Shown here: positions 46,240 through 55,522 of the stretch, piece after piece | Position numbering within the stretch: position 1 is the first letter of the stretch | Layout of the letters: every line of letters begins with the position of its first letter | From: Laspinema palackyanum D2a | GTDB taxonomy: Bacteria > Cyanobacteriota > Cyanobacteriia > Cyanobacteriales > Laspinemataceae | Assembly: GCA_025370845.1 (NCBI GenBank) | Contig: JAMXFF010000016.1 | Location: forward strand, 1-64,000 | Length of the DNA stretch: 64,000 nt | Direction of reading: 5' to 3' | Position numbers and translations under genes: made by a program | The notes under the pieces: generated by a model | The model's input: the letters and a program-made list of their open reading frames with translations, nothing else | Told to the model about the DNA's origin: nothing | The model's database searches: none

Positions 46240-47895
46240 GTGTCTGACCTAAAAAAACCCGCTCGTTCTCTAGCTGGAATTGCCGGTCTTGTGGCGATCG
46301 CCACCCTGATCAGTAAAGTCTTTGGTTTAGTGCGTCAACAGGCGATCGCCGCTGCATTTGGAGTCGGTCCCGCCTTTGATGCCTATAACTATGCTTATGT
46401 GATCCCCGGTTTTTTGCTGATTTTACTCGGGGGCATCAATGGACCCTTCCATAGCGCGATCGTCAGCGTCCTGGCTAAACGTAAACCGGAAGAAGCAGCC
46501 CCCCTCGTCGAAACCATCACCACCCTGATTGGCGGATTGCTGCTGATTGTCGCCGGGGTTTTAGTCCTGTTTGCCGAACCTCTGATGGGTTTAGTCGCCC
46601 CAGGTTTGAACATTTCCGCAGCAGAAGCAGCAGCCCAGGGCCTTTCTACCCCAGAATTTGAAACCCTGCAACTGACCCATGCGATCGCCATCCAACAATT
46701 CCGGATCATGGCCCCCCTCGCCGTCCTTGCCGGATTAATTGGCATTGGATTCGGAGCCCTCAATGCCGCTGACCAATATTGGATTCCCTCCATTAGTCCC
46801 CTCTTTTCCAGTGTGGCGCTCATTGGTGCCTTAGCCGTCTTCATGCTGCAAGCAGGCCAAGATATTGGCCTTCCTGAATATGCCATGACGGGTGGGATGG
46901 TGTTAGCTTGGGGAACCCTTGCCGGGGCGATTCTCCAGTGGGTTGTGCAAGTGGTGACCCAGTGGCGCAGCGGCTTAGGGACTTTGCGTCTGCGGTTTGA
47001 GTTTAATCGTCCGGGGGTCAAAGAGGTGATGAAGGTCATGGGACCTGCCACATTCTCCTCGGGAATGCTTCAAATTAATGTCTATACGGACTTGTTTTTC
47101 GCGTCTTACATTCCGCAAGCAGCGGCTGCCTTGGGTTATGCCGGACTGCTGGTGCAGACGCCCTTGGGGATTGTTTCTAATATGCTGTTAGTGCCGCTGT
47201 TGCCGGTATTTTCCCGATTAGCTGACCCCAATGATTGGCCACAACTGAAACAACGGATTCGCCAGGGGTTGATGCTGACGGGGCTAACAATGTTACCTCT
47301 CGGGGCTTTTACTATTGCTTTGTCCGTGGCGATCGTGCGAGTCATTTATGAACGCGGGGCCTTTGACAAAGCGGCCTCGGCATTTGTGGCCCCGATGCTG
47401 ATGGCTTATGGGATTGGGATGTTTGTCTATTTGGGGCGGGATGTGCTCGTCCGGGTGTTTTATGCCTTGGGAGATGGGGATACGCCGTTTCGGGTGAGTA
47501 TTGTGAGTATTTTTCTGAATGCGGTCCTGGACTTCTTTATGGTGAGAGCATTTGGGGCACCGGGTTTGGTCCTGGCAACAGTCGGGGTGAATATTATTTC
47601 GATGTTGGCGCTGTTGATTTTACTCGATCGCAAGCTGAATGGATTGCCCTTAGCCGAGTGGAGTAAACCGATCGCCTTGTTAACCGGGGCAAGTGCGGTA
47701 GCCGGTGTGGTCGGTTGGGTGATTCTCCAAGGCTGCGATCGCTTCTTTGAAGGCACTGGATTATTGATTTATTTCGTGGAATTAGCGCTATCTAGTTTGG
47801 GTGGATTCTTGGTATTTGCGGCGATCGTCACGCAAATTGAATTACCCGAAGTAGATATATTTATGCAGCGCATCCGTCAGCGCTTTGGACGATAA
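46240..47895 (+). CDS. murJ: Lipid II flippase MurJ (MviN)
   Basis: A polytopic membrane protein of 551 residues with about 14 helices. It begins RSLAGIAGLVAIATLISKVF then GLVRQQAIAAAFGVGPAFDA, the classical MurJ N-terminus with its central arginine. Later blocks such as NVYTDLFFASYIPQAAAALG and YALGDGDTPFRVS also fit. MurJ flips lipid II across the cytoplasmic membrane for peptidoglycan synthesis. It starts with GTG, no strong ribosome site being visible. It stands alone, with a terminator 35 bases after the stop. Confidence 0.95.
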   Translation: MSDLKKPARSLAGIAGLVAIATLISKVFGLVRQQAIAAAFGVGPAFDAYNYAYVIPGFLLILLGGINGPFHSAIVSVLAKRKPEEAAPLVETITTLIGGLLLIVAGVLVLFAEPLMGLVAPGLNISAAEAAAQGLSTPEFETLQLTHAIAIQQFRIMAPLAVLAGLIGIGFGALNAADQYWIPSISPLFSSVALIGALAVFMLQAGQDIGLPEYAMTGGMVLAWGTLAGAILQWVVQVVTQWRSGLGTLRLRFEFNRPGVKEVMKVMGPATFSSGMLQINVYTDLFFASYIPQAAAALGYAGLLVQTPLGIVSNMLLVPLLPVFSRLADPNDWPQLKQRIRQGLMLTGLTMLPLGAFTIALSVAIVRVIYERGAFDKAASAFVAPMLMAYGIGMFVYLGRDVLVRVFYALGDGDTPFRVSIVSIFLNAVLDFFMVRAFGAPGLVLATVGVNIISMLALLILLDRKLNGLPLAEWSKPIALLTGASAVAGVVGWVILQGCDRFFEGTGLLIYFVELALSSLGGFLVFAAIVTQIELPEVDIFMQRIRQRFGR

Positions 47896-47929
47896 ACCGA
47901 AGCTGAAGCTAGGATTTTGATTGCATTAA

Positions 47930-47954
47930 TAGCCCGCTCAAGCGGGCTATTTTC
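47930..47954 (+). terminator. murJ terminator
   Basis: TAGCCCGCTC pairs with AGCGGGCTA and a short T-run follows. Confidence 0.85.
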
Positions 47955-48010
47955 ATGGGTAACAATTCCACAGGAGACATCGGGTTTAATAAACTTCTTG
48001 CCAAATTCTA

Positions 48011-48046
48011 CAAAGCCCCCCTTTTTAAGGGGGGTTGGGGGGATCT
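48011..48046. repeat. GC-rich palindromic repeat of the GCCCCCC type
   Basis: AAAGCCCCCCTTTTTAAGGG followed by GGGTTGGGGGGATC. This is a well-known type of dispersed repeat in cyanobacterial genomes, distinct from the CCCTCCCC family here. It lies between convergent genes. Confidence 0.6.
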
Positions 48047-48067
48047 ATCCGGTATTTTGCAAGAAGT

Positions 48068-48589
48068 CTAATATAGGTTCTGTTCCGCTTGTTGGAAATA
48101 GAAGGCGATCGTTCCGCCTAAAAATATCACTCCGGTAAAAATTAAAACAGTGCCGATCGCACTAGCTTCTCCCAATCCGACTTGAATCATCTGCCAGTTA
48201 ATCAAGAAAAATAGCCAGATAATTTGCACCTTCATCCACCCGAACAGTTCACGCACCAGTCCTAACAGTCGGTCCCCTTGGTCCTCGGGTATCGGGAATG
48301 GACTATCTAACAGTTGCGGCAATAACGGGGAAAGAGTTAAAACGAGGTAAATACAAGTTCCCATGCTGGGTAATAGCCAGAGAATCGTTTTGGAGCCCCA
48401 GTTATCCGGTTGTCCAGTGATGCCAAAATGAATGGGGATAGTCTCGGGAAGGTTTCCCCAGGATTGGACAATCGCCAGAAAGGTGCAGAGAATCCCGGCT
48501 AAAGCGGCAATTTCCAAAGCCAGTTCCAGAGGCGATCGCACGATTGCTTTTAACAGACTTTCCGTGTTTTTGTTTCTATTCATAAGCAT
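48068..48589 (-). CDS. DUF1648-type membrane protein, 173 aa
   Basis: The protein has about four membrane helices (about 24-43, 68-88, 113-131, 141-160). The loop after the first helix contains LPETIPIHFGITGQPDNWGS, which is the DUF1648 signature. These proteins occur in many bacteria, sometimes fused to regulators; their role is not known. The frame starts at a CTT-preceded ATG pair (48589 or 48583). No operon partner is adjacent. Confidence 0.82.
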   Translation of the reverse strand: MLMNRNKNTESLLKAIVRSPLELALEIAALAGILCTFLAIVQSWGNLPETIPIHFGITGQPDNWGSKTILWLLPSMGTCIYLVLTLSPLLPQLLDSPFPIPEDQGDRLLGLVRELFGWMKVQIIWLFFLINWQMIQVGLGEASAIGTVLIFTGVIFLGGTIAFYFQQAEQNLY

Positions 48590-49072
48590 TTTTAAGCCAA
48601 GGTGATACCGAGTGTTTTCTATCTTAGCGAATTCCTTCGGAAGCTGCTAACGTCTTACCGAGTCAATGGCTCACCCTGTTTGCATCGCCTTACCCTAGAG
48701 AACAGAGTCGGCTAATTCATTTCAATCCTAACCGCTCCCTACTTTTGATTTGTCTGGAAATCTCCATATTCATTTGAGGCTTCCATCAGTTTGTCTAATT
48801 GTAGTCTATTTTTTCAATTTAAAAGTAACCATATTGACAGAAACCTCAAAATTTGGTATTAAAAATAACAAAGTGGTATCATCAAAATTTCCTGCGCCAT
48901 AGAGCCCGTCTAAATAAATTGTCCTCGGACGGCAAGACGCGCTATAACTGCTGTAATCACGAGTTCTTAGCCATCAAAAAAGACCAATCCGACTCCACCC
49001 GGAAAGAGACAGCGACTATCAGGGCATCGGGTCACAATCTAGCTCACAATCTCACCCCCATAAAACAAATTT
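48590..49072. other. Upstream region of the polyphosphate kinase gene
   Basis: The only strong signal is a candidate promoter at 48834-48862. After it lie about 210 bases of apparent leader without a gene; a 76-codon frame (48853-49083) is not protein-like. Confidence 0.45.
48834..48862 (+). promoter_or_regulatory. Candidate sigma-70 promoter for ppk2
   Basis: TTGACA, 17 bases, TATTAA. This is the best -35/-10 match in the region, about 210 bases before the ppk2 start, implying a long leader. Confidence 0.55.
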
Positions 49073-50563
49073 ATGTTAGATAACCTTGATCTCAAACTTT
49101 CCCTGGATAAAAAGACGTATCACGAACAGATCGAAGCCTTGATGCAGCAGATTCGCCAGCTACAACAAGCCTGTTGGGAAAAAAAACTAACCTCTATCTT
49201 CGTGTTAGAAGGTTGGACTGCTGCTGGGAAAGGGTCTCTGGTCAAAAAAATGGTCGGTTATATGGACCCCCGGGGATTTCAAGTTCATCCGATCTGGCCC
49301 CCCAATGAAGAAGCGCGGCAACACCATTTTCTGTGGCGGTTTTGGCAGAAACTGCCAGCGCGGGGGAGTATGGGAATTTTTTATCATAGTTGGTACATTC
49401 GGATGTTAGAAGATCGGTTATTGGGACGGCTGACCGATGCGGAGGTCCCCACCGTGATTCGACAAATCAATGCTTTTGAGCGGCAGATGGTGGATGATGG
49501 CGTGGCGATCGCCAAATTCTGGATTCACATCAGCGAAAAAGAACTGAAGCAACGGCTGAAAAAATTCGCAGCAGACCCCCTCACCGCTTGGCGAGTCCGT
49601 CCTGAAGACTGGCAGCAAGCCAAAAAATACGACACCTACAGCGCCTTAGCGGAAGACATGGTGATTCAAACCAGCACCGGACCCGCGCCCTGGACCCTCG
49701 TGGAAGGAGACAATCAACGGTGGGCCCGGGTGAAAGTGCTGGCAAAAATGGCAACCACCCTCACCGAAGCGCTTGATCGCCTCCACTATCAGCTACCCGT
49801 GCCGAGTTTACCCGCCCAAGAACAACTCCAACCCACGGAACCCGATTTTCTCTCCCAAATCGACCTGAGTGCGAGCTTAGATAAACAGGACTATAAAAAA
49901 CAACTCCGCAAAGAACAAGTTGAACTCACCAAACTGCAACTGGAGATTCACGAACAAGCAATCCCCGTCCTCGTGTTATTTGAAGGATGGGACGCCGCAG
50001 GCAAAGGGGGAGCCATCAAACGCTTGACCGATGTCCTCGACCCCCGCAGTTATGCGGTGAATGCCTTCGCTGCACCGAGTACGGAAGAATTAGCCCATCA
50101 TTACCTCTGGCGGTTCTGGCGACGATTACCCCTCCCAGGCACCATTGGCATTTTCGATCGCAGTTGGTATGGTCGAGTTTTAGTCGAACGCATCGAAGGA
50201 TTCGCCAGCGAACCAGAATGGCGGCGAGCGTATCGAGAGATCAATGAATTTGAAGAACAACTCAGCAGTGCCGGTTATGCCGTGGTCAAATTCTGGCTGC
50301 ATATTAGCCCGGAAGAACAACTCAAGCGGTTCAATGAACGCAGCAACAATCAGTTTAAGGAACATAAGCTCACCGATGAAGACTGGCGCAATCGGGAGCA
50401 GTGGTCACTCTATAATGTGGCAGTGAATCAGATGATTCAGCGGACCAGTACCCCCTCGGCCCCTTGGACGGTGATCCCGGGAAATGATAAATATTATGCC
50501 CGAGTTAAAGTCATCCAAACTGTGATTCAGGCGATCGAGACTGAAATCAAACGTCGCAAATAA
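49073..50563 (+). CDS. Two-domain polyphosphate kinase 2 (polyphosphate:AMP phosphotransferase type)
   Basis: A 496-residue protein with two PPK2 domains. Domain 1 (about 10-245) has Walker A VLEGWTAAGKGSLVKK; domain 2 (about 270-496) has LFEGWDAAGKGGAIKR and the lid LAHHYLWRFWRRLPLPG. In domain 2 the Walker B-type FDRSWYGRVLVER is intact, but in domain 1 the same place reads FYHSWYIRML, lacking Asp. Two-domain (class II) members convert AMP to ADP with polyphosphate, and the C-terminal domain is thought to do the catalysis. That agrees with this sequence. It would link polyphosphate stores to adenylate balance. Confidence 0.92.
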   Translation: MLDNLDLKLSLDKKTYHEQIEALMQQIRQLQQACWEKKLTSIFVLEGWTAAGKGSLVKKMVGYMDPRGFQVHPIWPPNEEARQHHFLWRFWQKLPARGSMGIFYHSWYIRMLEDRLLGRLTDAEVPTVIRQINAFERQMVDDGVAIAKFWIHISEKELKQRLKKFAADPLTAWRVRPEDWQQAKKYDTYSALAEDMVIQTSTGPAPWTLVEGDNQRWARVKVLAKMATTLTEALDRLHYQLPVPSLPAQEQLQPTEPDFLSQIDLSASLDKQDYKKQLRKEQVELTKLQLEIHEQAIPVLVLFEGWDAAGKGGAIKRLTDVLDPRSYAVNAFAAPSTEELAHHYLWRFWRRLPLPGTIGIFDRSWYGRVLVERIEGFASEPEWRRAYREINEFEEQLSSAGYAVVKFWLHISPEEQLKRFNERSNNQFKEHKLTDEDWRNREQWSLYNVAVNQMIQRTSTPSAPWTVIPGNDKYYARVKVIQTVIQAIETEIKRRK

Positions 50564-50611
50564 TTCGAGCCCCCTCGGGTCCCCACTCCCATTCGCCAGG
50601 AGGGGGGACCC

Positions 50612-50706
50612 GAGTCTTACAAGAGTAGTTTTTTTACGTTCAGGGGGTATTTGCCTCACATTTCCGGTCCCCTCCCCTTGGCAAGGGGAGGGTTAGGGTG
50701 GGGTCC
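50612..50706. repeat. Dispersed repeat copy after ppk2
   Basis: The extended left part (CTTACAAGAGTAG, TTTTTACGTTCAGG) and core CCCCTCCCCTTGGCAAGGGG plus AGGGTTAGGGTGGGG match the copies at 12925 and 38467. It lies between convergent genes. Confidence 0.75.
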
Positions 50707-50763
50707 TCTTGACGCGCTTAAGCAAGTCCACTTGTAAGGGACCGGAGGTGGAACAGACGGGGC

Positions 50764-51669
50764 TTAAAAGGAAGTCCCTAGAGTCATTTCCGGTGAAAAA
50801 GCGGCAATGTTGGAGGCGATCGCCGCACCATACTCCTGCATCGCCCCTTCTACATCATTGAAACTGCGAAATTCTGCACTATCGTAAGTCGCGCCCGAAA
50901 AGTTAGCATCCCGCAGATCCGCATCGGTAAAATCCGTCCGGGTCAAATTTGTAGAATTTAACCGCGCTTGATTTAATAACGCTGAACTTAAATCCGCCCC
51001 GGTTAAATTCGCCCCGGTGAAATTAACCCCGCGCAGCTTGGCATCCGTAAAATTTGTAAACCTCAGATTCGCCCCGGCGAGATTAGCGCCACTCAGCTTT
51101 GCCTCGCTCAAATTCACCCCATCGAGATCAACGCCTGTCAAATCTACCCCATTCAAAAAAGCACCACTGAGATTCACCCCCGTCAATTGCACGCGATCGA
51201 GGATGGCACCGCTCAACCGCGCACCACTGAGATTCGCCCATTTCAAATTGGCCCCAGTCAGGTTGGCACCGCGCAGGTTCACCCCTTGGAGATTGGCTCC
51301 ACATAAATTGGCCTCGCGCAAATCTGCCCCTCGGAGATTGGCGCTGCTGAGATTGGCTCCACTCAATTTCGCCTGATTCAACTGGGCCTTGACCAGAAAG
51401 GAACCCTGGAGATCCGCCTTCGTCAGATTCGCCTCGGTTAAGCGGGCGTCACTGAGTTTGGCAAAATTAAGATTAGATCGATTCAGGGCAGCGCGAGTTA
51501 GATTGGATTTAGTTAAAAACGAGCGAGCGAAATTCACGCCTTCAAGATAGGCACCCGTGAGGTTAACCCCAATCAGGGTCACCCCCATCAATTGCGCTCC
51601 ACGCAAGTCTAAACCCGAAAAGTCTCTAATTCCCTGGTCGTAAAGGGTCAGCCAATGATTAATATTCAT
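50764..51669 (-). CDS. Pentapeptide-repeat protein
   Basis: A 301-residue protein made of about 45 pentapeptide units A(D/N)LxG (for example LSGANLSSANLRGADLREAN) from about residue 20 to 270, forming a right-handed quadrilateral beta helix. N- and C-terminal caps are short. Pentapeptide proteins are numerous in cyanobacteria; most have no known role, some bind DNA gyrase or lie in the lumen. No signal peptide is evident, so cytoplasmic location is likely. ATG at 51669 (MNINHWLTLYDQGIRDF) is preferred over an upstream TTG. Confidence 0.93.
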   Translation of the reverse strand: MNINHWLTLYDQGIRDFSGLDLRGAQLMGVTLIGVNLTGAYLEGVNFARSFLTKSNLTRAALNRSNLNFAKLSDARLTEANLTKADLQGSFLVKAQLNQAKLSGANLSSANLRGADLREANLCGANLQGVNLRGANLTGANLKWANLSGARLSGAILDRVQLTGVNLSGAFLNGVDLTGVDLDGVNLSEAKLSGANLAGANLRFTNFTDAKLRGVNFTGANLTGADLSSALLNQARLNSTNLTRTDFTDADLRDANFSGATYDSAEFRSFNDVEGAMQEYGAAIASNIAAFSPEMTLGTSF

Positions 51670-52186
51670 TATGGGTGCTATTTGTCTCAATCGAGCACTT
51701 TGGAGGAACTGAGAATTTCAATTTTAATTGCTCAACTTCTATCAAGTATCGCGTGGTATCGAAGGATTAACCGAGGATTTTTTATTAATCTTTGTAACAC
51801 TTTCATCACCTCGATTGGATGACTCTTAATCAGTTTAGAGAAAACCCCGAACCCAGTCGGTTAACTGCCCCGGAACGACCTTGGAGGGGTCTGCCACTCG
51901 CCCTCAAAGGGCAGAACTGGCATCCGGGAGTCGCCTTTCTCTTGGGTCTAAATTGAATTCTACTGCGGTTTACCTTCAGAAAAATTTAAGAAACTCATAG
52001 ATTTGTCAACAAAAATGTAACAAACCCGAATACCTCCGAATAAATACTTAAATTTCCCCCAGTTCCCCCAGAGTCCCCCCAGAGTTTCCCCAGAGTTCAT
52101 TGTTTTTACTGAACTACAGCCGTAGGAGCATACAGAAAGAAGATGATTCGATCGCCCGTTAACTTGCACCTTAAGGACTTCCAGCA
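51670..52186. other. Intergenic region with a short C-rich tandem tract
   Basis: TTCCCCCAG and related units (CCCCCAGAG, TTCCCCAGAG) are repeated about four times at 52052-52099. No gene was found; the tract may belong to the pyrimidine-rich minisatellite type seen elsewhere. Confidence 0.5.
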
Positions 52187-53236
52187 ATGTTTCTAGTCAT
52201 AACCCAACTTCTCCTGTGGGTGATTGTCGCCCTCCTGATCTGGTATGTCCTCCTCCAGCTTATTCCTCGGGAATATCTAACCTGGCTCGGGGGCGCAATC
52301 CTGTTAAGTATTATCATCTTGGCGTTTTTCTTTCCCACGGAACAGGGGGTTGCCACCTTGTGGTACATTCTTTCGTTTCCCCTGCGACCCCTAGGATTGT
52401 GCATCGTCCTCTTATGCACGGCCACCCAGAGACCAAAACAGCGACAGCCTCTAGTTTGTGCCGCCCTCGCTGTCTTGGTTCTCTGTAGCGTGCCTTGGCT
52501 GGCGCAAAACTATCAATATTGGCTGATTCGCTCTAATTTCCCGATCGCCTCAGTTTGTCCAGCCCAAGGAAACCCCAATCTTGCCCCCGTTGTAGGCCGT
52601 CCCGAAGCCATCGTCCTCTTATCCTCGGGCATTTCCCAGCCTTCTTTGCCCTATCAACCCGAATTGATAGAAGCAAGTATGAGCGATCTCATCGTCACCA
52701 CCGTTCGTCAGTACCAACTTCAGCAACAGGTGGGTCACTCCCCGAGGGTGATTATCGCCGCCCGACCCCAACCCTTTCCTTGGCAAGGGGTGAGCGCACC
52801 TTGGTATTCAGTCAACTCCACAGATATCCTCGAAGCGGACATCATTAGAAGCCTCTTGATCGCCCAAGGCGTCTCTCCTACTCATATTTTTGTTTTAAAT
52901 AAAGTGGAAAATGTCCGGCAAAGTGCTGAATCTGTTGGAGAACTCCTCCCTCCACGGGCTAACCGCAACCCTCGGGTGATTGTCGTCGCCTCAGTTTTAC
53001 ACTTACCCAGGGCCAGCCTAGCCTTTCAACGCCTGGATCTGGACGTCATCCCGCGATCGCCCAGTTTCTACCCCGAAATCTGCGCCTTAGACCAAGTTCG
53101 CACCGGCATTTATGACATCATCCCCAATGCCACCAGCTTGGCCCTCACCAGCCGAGTCGTGGAAGAATTCTACACCTTGATGTACTATTTCCTACGCGGT
53201 TGGGTCGAACCTTGTGCTCGCTGCTTGTCTAACTGA
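52187..53236 (+). CDS. Divergent YdcF/DUF218-like membrane protein
   Basis: A 349-residue protein with four N-terminal helices (about 4-24, 34-50, 55-78, 86-105) and a DUF218-type domain. The usual motifs are altered: IVVLGGG is AIVLLSSGISQP, the loop is NKVENVRQSAES, and VLHLPRASLAFQRLDLDVIP replaces the typical TxxHMPRS block. It is related to the YdcF protein at 36597 but clearly specialised. The position in the membrane is expected to be similar. Function unknown. The start is ATG; a series of palindromes follows the gene. Confidence 0.75.
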   Translation: MFLVITQLLLWVIVALLIWYVLLQLIPREYLTWLGGAILLSIIILAFFFPTEQGVATLWYILSFPLRPLGLCIVLLCTATQRPKQRQPLVCAALAVLVLCSVPWLAQNYQYWLIRSNFPIASVCPAQGNPNLAPVVGRPEAIVLLSSGISQPSLPYQPELIEASMSDLIVTTVRQYQLQQQVGHSPRVIIAARPQPFPWQGVSAPWYSVNSTDILEADIIRSLLIAQGVSPTHIFVLNKVENVRQSAESVGELLPPRANRNPRVIVVASVLHLPRASLAFQRLDLDVIPRSPSFYPEICALDQVRTGIYDIIPNATSLALTSRVVEEFYTLMYYFLRGWVEPCARCLSN

Positions 53237-53570
53237 GGGGGAGATGGGGGAGATGGGGAGGATGGGGAGGATGGGGGAGATGTTCGTGTTCGTGTTCGTA
53301 GTAACGACTTCAGTCGTTACCGCGTTACTTGGCATCAGCCAAGTAACGCCCCGTTGGACGCTTAAGAGCCAGTCCCGAAACAGGCGCTTAAGCCTCTCAG
53401 GGTAAGTGTCATGGCGGAAGCCATGACACGAGAGCAACGACTAAAGTCGTTACTACAAACGATCCGGAAACGACTAAAGTCGTTACTACAAACTTAGAGC
53501 ATCCCCTCATTCTCCCCCATCCTCCCCATCCTCCCCATCTCCCCAATCCCCCCCATCTCCCCGATCGCCC
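53236..53570. repeat. Compound repeat island with inverted minisatellites
   Basis: A G-rich tract (53236-53281, GGGGAGATGGGGGAGATGGG) and a C-rich tract (53511-53570) are inverted copies of each other and enclose about 230 bases. Inside are hairpins: GTTACTTGGC/GCCAAGTAAC (53324-53347), GTGTCATGGC/GCCATGACAC (53406-53429), AACGACTAAAGTCGTT at 53436 and 53469, and a copy of GTAGTAACGACTTCAGTCGT at 53298. It lies before the ABC exporter gene. Confidence 0.8.
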
Positions 53571-53607
53571 TCTACACTAAAAGAGGGGTAAAACAAATCA
53601 ATTTGAA

Positions 53608-55353
53608 ATGGCTCGCTCAAAACTTCAAAAACTGGCCTCTTATATGCGTCCCCACTGGCAGAATGCCTTGGTGGGGGTGGTGGCCCTATTTATCGTCAAT
53701 GCGGTGGGAGTCTACATTCCCCTGCTGATTCGCAATACAGTGGATGAGCTCGAAGTCACGTTTAGCTTCGATCGCATTCTGTACTTTGTCGGAATCATCC
53801 TACTCCTCGCCTCCGTAATGTGGGTGATTCGCGTCGTCTCCCGGATGTTTCTGTTTGGGGTGGGACGTCAGGTGGAGTTTGACCTCAAACAAGGCATTTT
53901 TCAGCACGTCCTGACCCTGGAACCGGCTTATTTTGCCCTGAACCCACCGGGAGATTTGATTAACCGCGCCACCTCGGATGTGGACAATATCCGGCGTCTG
54001 CTGGGATTTGCGGTGTTGAGTGTGGTGAATACGATTTTTGCTTATGGATTGACCCTGCCGGTGATGTTGGGGATTAATGTCAGGTTGAGCCTGTTGGCTG
54101 TGGCGGTCTATCCGTTTATGCTGATCATCGTGCAGTTATTTAGCGATCGCCTCCGCACTGAACAGTTGGAAGTCCAAGAGCAACTCTCGGGACTCAGTGA
54201 CTTGATTCAAGAGGATATGAGCGGGATTTCTTTGATTAAAATCTATGCTCAGGAAGAAAACGAACGCCTTGCTTTCCGCCAACTCAATCAACAATATTTA
54301 CGAGCCAATCTCAAATTAGCCCAAACCCGAAGTTTTCTGTTTCCCGTCTTGGGAGGATTAGCCAGTTTAAGCTTACTGGTGTTACTGACTTTTGGTGCCG
54401 GGGCGATCGCTGATGGGGTAATTTCCGTCGGGGATTTCATCGCCCTGTTATTGTATGTCGAACGTCTGGTATTTCCCACCGCGCTGCTGGGATTTACCAT
54501 TACGGCATATCAACGGGGAGAAGTGAGTATCGATCGCATTGAGTCCATTTTTGAAGCGAAACCGAAAATCCAAGATACACCGGAGGCGATCGCGCTGACA
54601 GAACCGGCTCAAGGTCATTTGAGGGCCAATCACCTCACCTACAGCTATCCCGAGGCTCAAACCCCCGCCCTGAATGCTTTGAGCTTTGAGATTACCCCGG
54701 GTGAGACAGTGGCGATCGTGGGTCCCATTGGTTCGGGAAAATCCACCCTCGCCAATGCCATCCCCCGCTTACTGGATATCGGTTCTGGACAACTCTATCT
54801 TGATGGCAAAGATATCACCACCCTCAAATTAGAAACCCTGCGGGGGAATATCGCTTACGTTCCCCAAGAAAGCTTTTTGTTTAGCACATCCATCCGGAAC
54901 AACATCCGCTATGGGAAACCCCTCGCTGAGGACCCGGAAATCATCGAAACCGCCAAACAAGCCCAAATTCACCCGGAAATCCTCAATTTTCCGCAACAGT
55001 ACGAGACGATGGTGGGGGAACGGGGGATTACCCTTTCCGGAGGACAGCGCCAGCGCATGGCCCTCGCTAGAGCGCTGTTGATGGATGCGCCGGTACTGAT
55101 TTTAGATGATGCTCTCTCTAGTGTGGATAATCAGACGGCAACGGATATTCTGCAAAATCTGTCCTCGGGGACGCAGCGCAAAACGGTGTTGTTTATTTCG
55201 CACCAAATGTCTGCTGCTGCCTCTGCCGATCGCATTTTTGTCATGGATCGCGGGGCGATCGTCCAAGTCGGCACTCACACTCAATTAGTGGAACAACCGG
55301 GTTTGTATCAGCAACTGTGGAATCAGCAAAAGCTAGAGGCACTCTTGCACTAA
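53608..55353 (+). CDS. ABC-type exporter, fused membrane and ATPase domains
   Basis: A 581-residue half-transporter of the MsbA/LmrA type. Six membrane helices fill about residues 15-310; the ATPase domain (about 340-575) has Walker A IVGPIGSGKSTLANA, Q-loop YVPQESFLF, signature LSGGQRQRMALARALL, Walker B VLILDDALSSVD and the switch histidine in ISHQMSAA. It would work as a homodimer, exporting lipid, peptide or drug-like molecules; specificity is unknown. No peptidase C39 domain is present. A parvulin gene follows about 170 bases downstream. Confidence 0.93.
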   Translation: MARSKLQKLASYMRPHWQNALVGVVALFIVNAVGVYIPLLIRNTVDELEVTFSFDRILYFVGIILLLASVMWVIRVVSRMFLFGVGRQVEFDLKQGIFQHVLTLEPAYFALNPPGDLINRATSDVDNIRRLLGFAVLSVVNTIFAYGLTLPVMLGINVRLSLLAVAVYPFMLIIVQLFSDRLRTEQLEVQEQLSGLSDLIQEDMSGISLIKIYAQEENERLAFRQLNQQYLRANLKLAQTRSFLFPVLGGLASLSLLVLLTFGAGAIADGVISVGDFIALLLYVERLVFPTALLGFTITAYQRGEVSIDRIESIFEAKPKIQDTPEAIALTEPAQGHLRANHLTYSYPEAQTPALNALSFEITPGETVAIVGPIGSGKSTLANAIPRLLDIGSGQLYLDGKDITTLKLETLRGNIAYVPQESFLFSTSIRNNIRYGKPLAEDPEIIETAKQAQIHPEILNFPQQYETMVGERGITLSGGQRQRMALARALLMDAPVLILDDALSSVDNQTATDILQNLSSGTQRKTVLFISHQMSAAASADRIFVMDRGAIVQVGTHTQLVEQPGLYQQLWNQQKLEALLH

Positions 55354-55522
55354 GCTGGGAAAGCGGTGACAATAAAGCCTTTAGACCCGCATCTTGAAGC
55401 ATGACTCTAGCCCTTTGTGCTTCTGATTTCTCTCGGGGATAGGCGTTCTGATTCCCCTTCAGTGCAGATTCCCTAGCACCTGGATCTGGATATTCTTGGC
55501 AGTTCTTTTGGAATGAATTAAC

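Noticed and set aside
46395-47051. Minus-strand frame of 218 codons inside murJ
   Set aside because: Antisense shadow; murJ on the plus strand is unmistakable.
48853-49083. Frame of 76 codons before ppk2
   Set aside because: It begins inside the candidate promoter and overlaps the ppk2 start; no protein pattern.
51017-51376. Plus-strand frame of 119 codons within the pentapeptide gene
   Set aside because: Shadow of the pentapeptide repeats on the other strand.
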